A stretch of DNA of 64,000 nt, from the NCBI GenBank assembly GCA_003116995.1, contig BDSL01000017.1, forward strand, positions 620,001 to 684,000, in the 5' to 3' direction. Position 1 is the stretch's first letter. Every line of letters starts with the position of its first letter. The stretch comes from Yamagishiella unicocca. Its lineage: Eukaryota > Chlorophyta > Chlorophyceae > Chlamydomonadales > Volvocaceae. The translations under genes were made by a program, and so were the position numbers. Below the pieces are notes generated by a model, which had not been told where the DNA came from, searched no databases, and saw only the letters and a list, made by a program, of their open reading frames with translations. This document shows, one piece after another, positions 1-11,187 of the stretch.

Positions 1-769
1 CACACTACTCGTAGTCAGTTGATGCATAATGTTTTGTATGAAATCTAGGCCTTGGTCTTCGGCAACCGCAGTTTACGGACGCCGGTACGCGGCATGGACA
101 GCGGGGAGTTTCGTCCTTCCCCTGGCGAAACATGGTGAAACCTTTACGCGCCCATCCCATATAGCAGTACGCTGTCCGCACGTGCAGTGAAGTTGTGGGC
201 ACGCTTGTATTTGTTACCACGCAGTGGGCTGACTGATGACCCAAACCCATGTCCACCGGTTCCAGCAACCGGGTAATCGCCTAGGCATCTTTAGACCACC
301 CGCAGCAGTGCCAGACTGTGTCGGTATCTTAATAACCGCGCATTTCAGCGATCTTATTACTGGCCGTCTTAAGAAACCGCGACCTAATTGAACCACGGAC
401 ACCGGTGTCAGGTATGTCTTGGATAGGTATTACCGTCTTTTATCGTGCAGCATTGCGCGAGTCCCATGGTTCCATTCCCCTCGGCGTACATACGTGATTA
501 CTTCCCCCACCTTATACAAGCTTACACTTTGCCTTCAGGATCTTGGTTTGACGGCTTCAGTGTGCAGACTGGACTTCCATCCGCGAGCACCGCATTCCAC
601 GCTCGTTTCGGCCCCCACATGCTTGCAATGCGGACGAGGCATGGCTCGCTGTCCCTTCAGCGTGCCTGTGATTGGCTGCGGGTGCAGTCGTGGACTCGTC
701 GAATGGCCGCGTAGTAACAGCTTGTGTGAAAGGGTCTGGGTCTACCCGCAATCTGCCGGCCGCCAGGGC

Positions 770-818
770 AGGGTTCCAAAAGGGGTTCCAAAAGTGGGTT
801 CCAAAAGTGGGATCCAAA
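770..818. repeat. 13-bp tandem repeat, about 3.5 copies
   Basis: The unit GGGTTCCAAAAGT repeats in tandem with small changes; the last copy is degenerate. Confidence 0.75.
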
Positions 819-1499
819 CGGGGCCTCTACATGTCGCTGGACCTCCGTTCCATACATGCATGGGTGGCTACCCCAGTGCGCTTGTTTGGTTAGTTGGTGC
901 TGTTGCTTTGCCTGACGGCCAAGATGGGCCCTGGCCCTCGATAGGCGATTGTGCAAATAGGTGGAGCGCGGCAAGTGGCTACATCTTCCGGGTGCTCCCT
1001 GGTAACTCTGATTCCCGGCCGAAGAGCGGCCCACAGCTGCATTTTTACTAGCGGGGCAACAGTTGCTCGTCACTACTGTCGTTACACGTCTATAGCTGGG
1101 CACCTCATGAGACAGAATACATTGAGCACGGCCGGGAATGCCGATGTGCACACCGTATCCCTTCGGCTCTGACTTTGAGCCAGCTACCACTGACACCCGT
1201 AGGCTACCCGATGACGCATACGGAAGTGCGTTACGAAGTGTCAATGCACCATACATAAGAACGCACTCGCGAGATACTTACAACCAATCGCCGGTGCTCC
1301 AGATTCGCGTCTCTGGAGCAGCACCGAAACCACCCGTGAAACGGCTATGCCGGTCCTGACAAGTGCTAGGGCAAGACACCACGGAGATAACCAGGGTCAG
1401 GGGTGCACGCTTTGATTACGTTGTCCGGAGTCCCGTACTAGTGTGTCGTCGTCATAAGACGCCACCACCTAGTTTGCCTGCGTTACTGTGCAGTTGAGT

Positions 1500-1600
1500 T
1501 TCTGTCTCTTTTGTCTCCTTCAGTGTAAGGCGATGTGCCAGCTGGTTCTGCAATTTGGTCTGGAACGCACTGTAACAGTTACTACTACAGCAAGCAGGCC
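1500..1600 (-). repeat. Dispersed palindromic repeat, copy 1
   Basis: Read on the minus strand this copy has an imperfect GTAACNGTTAC palindrome followed by GGTTCCAGACC-like sequence and a tail similar to the copies at 38300 and 55170 (AGAACCA..., GCGCATCGCC, ACACTGAA). It looks like the end of an interspersed element; no coding capacity is visible. Confidence 0.5.
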
Positions 1601-2114
1601 CTGCGCAAAACACCCAGCCTCCCACAGCCTCCACCCAGAGCGCATCGCAACCCATCCGTGTCCGCAGGCCAAGTGCTGCTGTTGAGGCATACGACAACTT
1701 CTGACCGAGCAAAGAATGATGCCTGCCAGTAGCTCCGACCCCACATCCCGAACATGTGTCGCGACGCAGTCCTAGCTCGAGGTACGGCCGATACTGACCC
1801 ACTTAGTCACTTCACGCGGGTACTTTGACGAACGTTGACCACAGTAAATGACTACACTGTGCCAATGACGCATGTGTCAGGACACATGCCAGCAGTCCCG
1901 GTGGTCGCAGCTGTGTGAGGCCTTTGATCAGCTGAGGTGTGATGAGACCGACGTGCTGTTGCTACAGTAACGTGGACTGGCGCAGCCTGTCGTGACACAG
2001 TGCGTGATTGACACAGTGTAGTCACTTAGCTGTAGTCACGGTTCTAAGTGCGTGGGCTGCAGTGTCGAAGTGGATCCGTTATTGCCGTACGAGCGTTGCG
2101 ATGCGCTGGTGCTA

Positions 2115-2200
2115 AGGGACCGTGTGGTCCCTGTGCCAGGCAGTCCGCGACTGCCTGGAATCGAACCCACAGTTGTGTAACGTATACAGTGAGCTACTTC
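2115..2200 (-). repeat. Tandem hairpins beside tRNA-like box B (possible SINE remnant)
   Basis: Two perfect inverted repeats lie side by side: 7-bp arms at 2115-2121/2126-2132 with a 4-base loop, and 10-bp arms at 2136-2145/2149-2158 with a 3-base loop. Directly upstream on the minus strand is GGTTCGATTCC, an exact match to the pol III box B consensus, and about 30 bases before it TAGCTCACTGT, a near match to box A. The box spacing is too short for a functional tRNA and no acceptor stem forms, so a tRNA-derived SINE fragment is more likely. Confidence 0.3.
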
Positions 2201-3432
2201 TCGTGAAGTCTGGCCCTTGCGCATTGAGGCAGGACCGGGATGCTAGGCTGAACTCGGACTCATTCTCGACCCAGCCCCTGACGTGCACTCCGAGCAGTGG
2301 CAGTCATGCAGCTAGGTTAACCACGCCCGAGTGCGTGCGCGTATCGCCTGCATACGAGGATTGCCGTTGCCAGGACTGTGTCGCGACAAGCCGCCGTGGG
2401 GTTTCGTTTGAGTGTGTGCGTGTAAGGCTTAGCTGACGTCTGAAAGCTAATTGCCACAACCCGCCAGCAGTCCTTCTGCCGGGCCGGAAGAGAATGCTAA
2501 TGCAACCGCACGGCGCCGCGCGCATTCGCCTTCTGCGTCAAGGCGCTGCTATGTCGGCATGGGGTGAGGGGCAGGACTTAAGAATGCCCTGTGAGACGAC
2601 CCGGCGTGCTGCCAGCAACGCGCGCACCCCACCCCTACTATGCGCCCGGCGGCACTCATCCCCCCTCGCCCAGTGTTCCGCTTTCGCATTGCGTGCCAGA
2701 ATGCGCAGGCATCGCCGTCACCGCTGCCACAGATCGCTGCACGGATCACCGCTGCCGCGCCGAAGCTGCGCCACTGTGTCCATCTTCTGCTGCGCCATCG
2801 TGGGAGTAGTCTGCGCGCGTCCTTGCTGGACTATCGTCTAGGGGCGGGGAGGGAGATAATTCATGCCGACATAGCCGATGCAGGATACCACGAAAGGGGC
2901 TGCAGTGCGTGTCCCTAGCCACCAGGCAACTGCGAAACCCTCTACCCTCCTCAAGGCCCCGACCAGAAGAGATAACCGGCGCACAGCGTTAAGTAAACTT
3001 ACATAGTCAACATCGCATGGCTGGCGAAGGCATAGTCGCGTCACCCGCACGTGTCGTTATGTTCAAGTGGTTGACACGGCAGAGTCCCGCAGGGCGTCGA
3101 CAGCCCACATCACCCGCGCACGCCTAGTAATACACAGGGACACCACTAGCAGCAGCACTCGGTCCCACGATTTCCTGCCCCTCGTATACTAGAGGCCTCT
3201 CCACCGGCGCTCCGCACCACCCGCAGCCGCCTGAGCCATGGGAACATGGCAGACTGCAATCCTCCTCCTCTGGCGCTTGTCGCAAGTTTGCAGGAGCTTG
3301 AATAAGTCCCAAACCTGCACTGCAGACCTCCTGCCACTGCACTCTGGCAGTTTCTACGGCCGGTCCATGCCGAGAATAAGTGCACCCCAATCCCAGACTG
3401 ACATCCTCACTCGTCAGCACGGTCCCCGTGCC

Positions 3433-3750
3433 TTACGATTCTCGTGATGGGTCTTGTACCACCACTAGGTAATACTCGTGAGACTTTTCAAACTCCGGTG
3501 CTATCATTATCTCGTGCTTTTTCGACCGTATCCGGAGGAACTTGAGGTCGTTATCTCCATCCAGCTTCTTGACAGCGGAGCGCGCCTTGACGGTGAAATG
3601 CGAAACCAGGGCCGCGTACTGCACTGTCAAGTCGTTGTCAAAGGTTGTGCGGATAGCGATGCCGTCCGCGTTGATGACTATAATGCCTAGGACACCCTTG
3701 TGGCTCTGCAAGCGCTTGAACGTCTCGTCGACGGCTGCCACGTCCACCAT
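3433..3750 (-). CDS. DYNLRB: Roadblock/LC7-family dynein light chain
   Basis: A complete single-exon frame of 105 residues. It matches the Roadblock/LC7 family along its whole length: an N-terminal helix with the [16 protein letters not shown] segment (about residues 14-29), the IRTTFDN strand-turn, then [15 protein letters not shown] near residues 72-86 and a C-terminal [10 protein letters not shown] strand. These proteins are about 100 residues long, dimerise, and bind the intermediate chains of cytoplasmic, intraflagellar-transport or axonemal dyneins, which fits a flagellated alga. The ATG has a favourable GCC-ATG-G context. The absence of introns is odd beside its intron-rich neighbours and may mean a retrocopy or a naturally intronless gene. 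The sequence does not decide between LC7a and LC7b orthology. Confidence 0.9.
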   Translation of the reverse strand: MVDVAAVDETFKRLQSHKGVLGIIVINADGIAIRTTFDNDLTVQYAALVSHFTVKARSAVKKLDGDNDLKFLRIRSKKHEIMIAPEFEKSHEYYLVVVQDPSRES

Positions 3751-5146
3751 GGCTAAGACCTCTTGACGTAGAAAGTTCTATGTATGTTATCCCTTCTTTA
3801 GCAAGTCAAAGCGATGCATAGAATATGAGTGGAGGAGACTGCTGTCTGCCGTGGTCTTGGGAAATGTTTTGTCTGGGCTCGAAGTCCCTAAGAGTGCCAG
3901 CTGGGCCTTGCGGAGTATGTCTATTAAAATTCTGTGCCACAGGATTCCCCTTGAAGACAATCATTAGTGTTTCTCGCAAAACACTGCTATATCTGTGCAT
4001 AATTGGTTCCTATAGTGGGCAGTCTAGCGGTAAGCCATGTCTGAACATGGTTCATGGGCGTGAGGTTTTCGTGTCCACCATGGAAGCGTAAACATGCTGG
4101 CATCTTTCTACTTACCAATGCTATGATAAGAGGGTGGCCGCTGCTGCACCAACGGAGGCGCTTGCCAGACTCAGGGCGGGAAGGGAGTGGAAATGGGTGG
4201 GTTTCTCTGGACCGAGGGAGATAGCTGCGTCCCGGACAGCTTCAAACGCGGTGCACGCCGAAGATGGCCACCGAACGCTAGCTTAGCCGGATGCCGGGCC
4301 CCAACAGCGTGCCCCTGGCTCTGCATCCCAAGAAGTCAGTCCGGCCAGGCACGGCTAGGCCGTACAATCGGCTAGGCGTGTCATTCGTAATACGTCACAT
4401 TTCGGAAACCGCCTTGATAGCCGTACCGTGCCTCAACAGAAATTATATGACGGTGTCCTCAAGCCCGGGCGAACCCAAGATAAGAAGAGGGACCCATGTC
4501 CGTGGCCGCACCATAGCATAAGCTCCTCTGTCGGCGACGACACGCATCCCATCCAACCCACATGACTTCCTGCCCGCCACGTGACACCTTGGCCCAAACC
4601 CGAGCCCGGCGCATGCCGCACGGCCTACCCAACCCGAGGCCAACGCATGCCGTACTTGAACCCCAACCCAGCCTTGCATATGCCGTAGATCGAAGGTTCC
4701 ATACGCGTTACGGGGCCTCACGTGCAGTCCGCGGCCGATCCGGAGCATCTACCTGTAACCAACATGTAAGGGTCCCCTGCCTTTGCAGGTTTCTGGTGAC
4801 TCCACCGCGTCGAATGGACCATTGTAGTGGCATCAATACATGACCCGGAAACCATGGGCCAGCCCACCATCATCTATAGTTCTGTACAGTTTCCCCAGCT
4901 TACAAGTCACAGCCCACCATCTCCTTGCGAGCTGATACCCCTGCACCCACAGGGACCCCAATCCGACCGTGTACGATCAACTGACGCCTCCTCCCCGCCG
5001 CCTGCTGCCCCCAGCACCCCGGCGCGCGCGCCCCGGCCGTCTGGGGGTTACGGACCCCTTCGCGTCTACCTCCCGCCGCGGTGGCCCCGGTGGGCCCGCA
5101 ACAATTGGGTGTCACTCTCCCACCACAGCCCCTTCCGCCACCTCTG
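3751..5146. other. Intergenic region between roadblock and ankyrin genes
   Basis: No supported gene. It holds a dispersed repeat end at about 4440-4515, shared with 56985-57040 and 57750-57830, and loosely repeated ACCCGAG/GCATGCCG sequence at about 4595-4690. Upstream regulatory sequence of the minus-strand roadblock gene should lie just above 3750, but no clear TATA box was seen. Confidence 0.4.
4440..4515 (-). repeat. Dispersed repeat end, copy 1
   Basis: The minus strand reads GGCCACGGACATGGG, then a run similar to CTTGGGTTCGCCCGGGCTTG, then AGGACACCGTCATATAATT. The same order of motifs recurs at 57750-57830 on the plus strand and, in part, at 56985-57040 on the minus strand. Confidence 0.55.
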
Positions 5147-7205
5147 CTACTCGCCTACCAGCCACGTCATCACCTCCGATCGATTCACCAAAGGACGGCT
5201 CCGAGGCCACATTTGTTGAATCAACACTAGCGCCTCCTCCCAGTCCACCGGGCAGCCCGCCTCCACCAGCCAGTGCAGCGCCGGCAGGGGGCAGCGCATC
5301 TCCAAGCAGCGGTTGAAGATGAACCCGGTTGCGGGCCCCCAGGGGCAGCCCAGCCGCCGCAGGTAGCGCAGTGTGGCCAGGTTGCCCTTGACGGCAGCAT
5401 CTTGGTAGAGATTGCCGGTATCCTGGTAGGATAGAATAGGAAGGGGCCGGAGAAGGGTGAGTGGTGGTTTCGAGGAGGTTCATGCGGGGCTGGGTCTACT
5501 GTCAGCAACTAACCAAACAACACGCGCCTCCCACGCGCCTCCGAAACCACGTCCGTGCCGCCGCTAGCGACCCTCCACCCACTAGCTTCCTCAGGTCCAC
5601 GTGTTTCATCCGTTCCCCCCTTGCAATCCACCGACGCCAGCGCCTGCTCAGTCCCAAACTCCACCCGTTTTGCTTCTTCCTCGGGGCGCGTCCTGGGGTT
5701 GTGGTTGCCGGCTCATATCGTCCCTCCCAGCTCGTACCCTGTACGAGCCTCCTGCAGGACACACCCTCCCAGGCAGAGACGTGGCGCCCTCCAGCACCGT
5801 GAGCCCGGGATCTTACCTACCGCTCCGAAACCCCACCTGCAAGGGTAAAAATAAACAGCGCAACCCCGCTCCGTGCACCAACATCCGTCATAGCCGCCTC
5901 CCGACCCAGGCACCTGACCTACCGGCATCGGGCAGCCGTGCTCCACCAGCCACTCCATCACCTCCTCGCAGCCGTCGTCGGATGCATAATTAAACGCGGA
6001 CTCGTCAAAGGGGGCGGGGCAGCCCCGCTCGTGCAGCCAGGACAGCAGCTCCACGCTGCCTACCGCAGCCGCTTCATACGCCAACTCTGCATGAGCGCCG
6101 AAATTGAAACCTGGGATCCGTTCCACCAGCCAGGCCACCGCCGGCAGGTACCCTCTCTCGGCTGCGGACATGACATCGTAATGAACAAAATGGTGGCCGC
6201 TGTCGTGGAGGACCTGAAGGATAGCCAGGTGGCCACCCCTGGCGGCGGGCCCAGCACTGGTAACCGGGATGCCCTCCGCCAGCAGGTACTGCACGACTGC
6301 CAGGTTGCCGGTGCGGAAGGCCTCTTGGAAAGCTGTGTAGTCCATGAGGTAGCCCCGCGGCCGCAGCCACACCAGCCGCTCCATCGCGTCCGGGAGGGCG
6401 GCAACATCCCGGCAGGCGGCGGCGGTGCGAGGGTGGCCCCGCCCCTCCAGCCACTCCACCTTGGCCCGCCAGTCGGCTGTTGGGCTGCTGGCTGCCGAGG
6501 CAATGATTGCTTCTCTCCAGTCTGCAATCGGCTCCTGCCACTGCTGCCACTGAACGTTGCCCTCGTCGTCCCTCCATTCGCGATGCAGTCGCTGTAGGGT
6601 CGCCAGGTCGCAGCCCTTCGCCACCGATGCGATCAATTCGAACGCATCCAAGTGCCTCTGCCGCGTTATCAGCCAGTCCACCAGGCCCACGTGGCCACCA
6701 CAAGCTGCGATATACACTGCATCTTCGTCCCAATCGCAGCCATTATCCAGGAGCCACTCGCACACCGACTGATGTCCCGCCCTTGCTGCCGCAAGTAGCG
6801 CTTTACCCCCGGAGCAGCCCCTCTGCCAGAGCCACTGGCACACATGCAGATGCCCCTTGGAGGCGGCAGCAGACAGCAAGTCGGCGTCCCACTCATCGCC
6901 GGTGCACTTCGCAGCATCAATGTAGTCCTTATAGGGAAATGCAACGCGGGCCGAATTGACGCACTCCAGGATACAGCCAGCGCTCTCCAAAGCCACCTCC
7001 AGGTTGGCAAGGCTGCCGCTGGCCGCTGTCAGGCACAACAGCTGGATCCTGCGAGCTTAAACTTCATTGACCGCATGGATCCAGGCTCGCCCCAGCGCGC
7101 CTTGAAAGCGTGGTGCGGCAAGGCAGGGCAAGGGAAGCGAAAGCACCTTGGCTGCCGCGTTTTTGTTTACAATCGCACGGTGCAAGTCATCACCTCATTG
7201 CGACA
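5147..7205 (-). pseudogene. Ankyrin-repeat protein, decayed 5' end
   Basis: This tandem relative of the gene at 7912-10107 has two recognisable exons, 7056-5923 and 5422-5147, joined in phase 0 at the same splice position (donor GTAGGTCAGG, acceptor CCTACCAG). It keeps the motifs typical of the family (GHLHVCQWL, GHQSVCEWLLDNGC, YLRRLGCPWGPATG, WLVEAGCPVDW). Upstream the homology continues to about 7205 but is broken. A two-base insertion and an in-frame TAA at 7057-7059 interrupt the region before LCLTAASG, and a second TAA at 7167-7169 interrupts the F-box-like part. No ATG opens the remaining frame. Either the gene is recently dead or an undetected 5' exon rescues it. Without rescue about 470 residues stay open, so transcription is possible. 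Confidence 0.65.
5697..5850 (-). other. Conserved intronic block (ankyrin gene copy 1)
   Basis: About 150 bp in the middle of the intron is nearly identical to 8493-8650 in the neighbouring gene. On the minus strand it stays open for about 45 codons (GFGAVGKIPGSRC, CLGGCVL, EARTGYELGGTI). It may be a skipped or alternative exon, or simply recently duplicated sequence. Confidence 0.45.
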
Positions 7206-7911
7206 TTAAGTCTGCGATGAAATGAGACCCACAAGCGCTGTGTCCACGCGCGCCAGCGTCAGGTATGAGCCCTTCGTTTCCGAATCGATTTTAGTCGTTG
7301 GTGGGATATGTGATATACTGGTACATGGATATGGCGCCCAACAACAAGTCGCTGAACAGAGCTGGCGAATGGCGGCGAACAGTGAATCCACGTCTATCAG
7401 TCCTCCCCTCCCCCCCCGGCCTCGTGATCCCTATCAACCTTTGGGACACAGCGCTGGCGAATCCGGCAAAACACCCCTCCCAAAATTTTGCCCTGAAACC
7501 AACCTAGCTGTCTGGCTGGTTTCAAACACGTGCCCAGCTGCAGCTTGAGGCGCCCACAGGCTGCGCGCGCGGCAGCTTCCCAGTGCCCCATCAGACACGA
7601 TCACGGCAAAACAACAGTGCCGTAGTCGGCTGCCCACTCCCCTAGCGCACGCCTTAGCTTGCAGTTCGTGAGACAAATTGATGACAGCCGATAAGCGACG
7701 ACAGCCCCGTACAATACAAAACTAGTCAACGGCGTTAACGAGCAACGGTCAGCTGCGTGTCCCACCGGCCAACTGCTTCTCGTTCGTTCATTCCCGCCTG
7801 AGTGCTGGCCCCAGCACCGGCCGCGGCGAAGCTGGGATACGGACCGCTCCACGTCTCCAGATCCGTCGCCATGCTCCCATGCATGAGCGACCCCTGCTAC
7901 CCCTGCTGTCG

Positions 7912-10107
7912 TCACTGCAACCGTGCCCGCCACCGCCGCTGCTCTTCCACCAGCCACGGAACCACTCCCAAAGGAATCCGGCCCCGCCTCTTGTCTACCA
8001 TAGCCAGCGCTTTGTCCCAGTCCACCGGGCAGCCCGCCTCCACCAGCCAGCGCAGCACCGGCAGGGGGCAGCCCTCTCCCAAGCAGCAGTTGAAGATGTC
8101 CCCGGTGGCAGGGCCCCAGGGGCAGCCCAGCCGCCGCAGGCAGCGCAGTGTGGCCAGGTCGCCAATGCGGGCAGATTTTTGGTAGGGAGTTCCAGTCGCC
8201 TGATGGGGTAGACAAGCGGAAAGCGGAAAGCGGAAAGCGGAAACGGAGGGGCGGTACGTGGGGAATTGTTGAGGTAAAGGCGGGACGGAGACGCACAGCA
8301 AACCTCGACACACGTCTACTACACGATGTAAAACCCTTGAAGCCACGCACTCTCTTTCATTGGCCCCATGTACGACCCGTTTCCGCCACCCGTTCCCCCC
8401 CACAGACACACACACACCCACCCCTACACACACGCCTCCTTGGCTCCCAACTCCGCTCGCAACGTTTCTGGTGCATTCACGCCAGTGCTGAGAGTTGTGG
8501 TGGCCGGCCCATACATATCGTCCCTCCCAGCTCGTACCCTGTACGAGCCTCCAGCAGGACACACCCTCCCAGGCAGGTGTGTGGCGCCCTCCCGCACCGT
8601 GAGCCCGGGATCTTACCTACCGCTCCGAAACCCCACCTGCCCGGGTACACCCAAGTCATTGGAACGCCGCTCCGTGCACCCACATCCGCCATAGCCCTTG
8701 CGGCCACCTCCCAACTAACCTCCCAACTAACCCACCTTACAACCCGCCTCCCGACCCAGGCACCTGACCTACCGGCATCGGGCAGCCGTGCTCCACCAGC
8801 CACTCCATCGCCTCCTCGCAGCCGCCAAATGCGCTTAACTCAAAGCTATGCTCGTCCCAGCGAAAACCCCGCTCATGCAGCCACGTCAGCAACTGCACGC
8901 TGCCTGACAGGGCGGCGCCATGCATTATTTTCGGGTGAGCTCCGAAACCGAAGCCTGGGTTCTGATCCACCAACCAGGCCACCACCGGAAGGTGCCCTCC
9001 CCGGGCTGCTTTCGCGGCGGCCTTGTCATCGAATTGAAGCCCCGTGGCATGGGCGGCTTGAAGGACAGCCAGGTTGTCAAACTTAGCAGCCGACTCAATC
9101 AAGGCCTCGACGCCCTCCGCCAGCAGGTACTGCACGACTGCCAGGTTGCCGGTGCGGAAGGCCTCTTGGAAAGCTGTGTAGTCCATGAGGTAGCCCCGCG
9201 GCCGCAGCCACACCAGCCGCTCCATCGCGTCCGGGAGGGCGGCAACATCCCGGCAGGCGGCGGCGGTGCGAGGGTAGCCCCGCCCCTCCAGCCACTCCAC
9301 CTTGGCCCGCCAGTCGGCTGTTGGGCTGCTGGCTGCCGAGGCAAGGAATGTTCCTCTGCGGTCTGCGGCAGTCGGAGCGCTGTCCTCGTCGTCCTTCCAT
9401 TCGCGATGCAGTCGCTGCAGGGTCGCCAGGTCGCAGCCCTTCGCCACCGATGCGATCAGGTTGGACGCGGCCGGGGCCGCTGATTCTCGGCCCTGGCGCG
9501 TTCTCAGCCATTCCATCAGGCGCACGTGGCCGCCGCCGACAGCAGCGCACATGGCCGCGTATTCCCAACCGCATCCGTTGTCCAGGAGCCACTCGCACAC
9601 CGACTGGTGTCCCGCCCCAGCTGCTGCACGTAGCGCTTGGCGCCAGGGGATGTCCCGCTGCCGGAGCCACTGGCACACGTGCAGATGCCCCTTGGAGGCC
9701 GCAGCAGACATCAGGTCGGTGTCCCTCTCGAACATCATGGGCGTCCAGGCGATTTTCAATCCCTCCAAGACACAGCCAGCGTTCTCCACAGCGAACTCGA
9801 GGTTGGCAAGGCTGCCGCTGGCCGCCGTCAGGCACAACAACTGGATCCTCCGAGTGTAGTTCAATGATCGCATGGAGCCAGGCTCACCCCAGCGCGCCTT
9901 AAAAACGTTGTGCGGCGAGGGAAGCGAAAGCCGCATCGACGTGTGCTCACAGAACTGTGTTGCCGCGATTTTGCTGACCAGTCGGAGGGTGCAAGTGACT
10001 TCATTGGGGCACATGAACGCTGCAATGTTCGACAATATGTCTGGTGTCCAAACGAGACACACTGCTGTTTCCTCCATGGGCTTCTGCTTCAGCGATAAGG
10101 CCTCCAT
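7912..10107 (-). CDS. Ankyrin-repeat protein with F-box-like N-terminus
   Basis: Two exons, 10107-8773 and 8199-7912, join in phase 0 (donor CCG/GTAGGT, acceptor CATCAG/GCG) to give 540 residues. Residues about 20-55 (WTPDILSNIAAFMCPNEV, then LRLVSKIAA) resemble the F-box-like head of the large volvocine ankyrin family. The rest is a chain of degenerate ankyrin repeats of about 33 residues with GHLHVCQWL, GHQSVCEWLLDNGC, GHLPVVAWLVDQNPG and, in exon 2, LRCLRRLGCPWGPATG and LRWLVEAGCPVDW. Such repeats bind proteins; an F-box head would suggest substrate recruitment to an SCF ubiquitin ligase, but this is inference. The 573-bp intron contains the conserved block at 8493-8650. The start is the first ATG of the frame. 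Its near-identical neighbour and the fragment at 34128 show recent duplication. Confidence 0.8.
8493..8650 (-). other. Conserved intronic block (ankyrin gene copy 2)
   Basis: The counterpart of 5697-5850, differing at about a dozen positions while the rest of the intron has diverged much more. The minus strand again encodes an uninterrupted GFGAVGKIPGSRC ... YELGGTI stretch, and the block contains a GTAGGTAAG donor-like string. Confidence 0.45.
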
Positions 10108-11161
10108 TTCCGGGTTAATTCCAACTACGAAGATGTCCGGATATGTTCATATGTACAAGGCCATTGCTATGCAACGTGCATGGCGCCCGTATAATTGGGG
10201 TGCCACAGACCTGAAGACATGCAAAGGATAAAATATGGCGGACAGAAGAGAACATATGTATAGTTATTATAAATTGTGCGCGCATTCTGGCACCAGTTTC
10301 GCGACAAGCCCGAGAAACCAGCCGAACTGTGCCCCGGATCCGGAATTTGGGGGTCCGGAACAGGAGCCGTACATGCGTTGAACGGTTGGCTTACCGGCTA
10401 GTGCTGGTGCCGCAGCCCAACCGGCCACCGTGATATCCATTTATGAAATTTGGGAGCAGCGAGTACGCACGTCTTAGTCCCCACCTCCACGATCCGCCCC
10501 TTGACCGTCGACCCTGCTCAACCTTGCTGTCTTTCCACCAGGGGGCCCGCGAGGTAAACCCCTGGCTTCCACCGCTTATGGTCTCGACATGAAGCTAAGC
10601 AGCCTGTGCGCACCGCCCCAACGCTGTAGCGCATCACACGTGAAGTGAAGAGCGCCCCGCAGGCTCCCCACGGCTGGCGGCACGTGATCGGGTCACCGTG
10701 CGCGGCGTCCCGCATTCGACACTCCGGACAGAAACAGCCATGGGTTGTCGTACGCTTGACGGCTAATGTGCTAGCTGCGGTTGCTCCCCCGTGGGCTGCG
10801 GGATGTAGGATGCGGCCAAACCCTAAACTCGCGCTACTGTCATGCCCCACAGCAGTCTTCGGATGTCACGGACACTAGGTGGAACAAAAGCCCCACCTGT
10901 GTTTGGAAGCATCAGATCACATATCACGCCTTCCTTCGCACCGCTTCAGGTTCGCAGCTGCGCAACGGTCAACGGTTGCCGGCGCCCGGGGCGGTGCAGG
11001 CGCTCGCACGCCGGTTTCGGAGCCGGGCCATCGTGGGCAAAAGGCGATGTGCGCACGGTGGCGTCACTCCTGGAGCTGTGCCGCGCCCAGAAGCTCCGGC
11101 TGGAAGCGCGCTCCCTTAAAGATGAATGGAACTGGCCCAGAGCCCACGACCGCTGGTGGAA

Positions 11162-11187
11162 GGATTTAGGGTTTTAGGGTTTTAGGA
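11162..11187 (+). repeat. Interstitial telomere-like repeat (TTTTAGGG)
   Basis: About three head-to-tail units of TTTAGGG/TTTTAGGG, the chlorophycean telomere motif, lie far from any chromosome end in this window. Confidence 0.7.

Larger units (their letters stand above)
1..3432. other. Intergenic region, no supported gene
   Basis: No open frame here resembles a known protein or has algal exon character. It holds a 13-bp tandem repeat at about 770-818, one end of a dispersed palindromic repeat at about 1500-1600, and two adjacent perfect hairpins at 2115-2158 beside a pol III box-B-like motif. A minus-strand TGTAA at 2999-3003 lies about 430 bp beyond the stop of the roadblock gene and could be its polyadenylation signal, since TGTAA is the usual volvocine signal. 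Confidence 0.5.

Noticed and set aside
419..1051. 210-codon plus-strand frame
   Set aside because: No recognisable motifs, mixed composition and overlapping frames on both strands; probably chance in GC-rich DNA.
2100..2220. Minus-strand tRNA candidate around the box B match
   Set aside because: No acceptor or T stem pairs and the box A to box B distance is too short; kept only as a possible SINE remnant.
5713..5922. Extension of ankyrin copy 1 exon 1 as a read-through C-terminus
   Set aside because: A good GT donor at the exact position used by the paralogue and a phase-0 acceptor to conserved ankyrin sequence make splicing more likely; the block is reported separately as a possible alternative.
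10560..10640. GAAGCTAAGCAGCC string suggestive of 5S rRNA
   Set aside because: Only about a dozen bases match; the remaining 5S helices and the internal promoter are missing.
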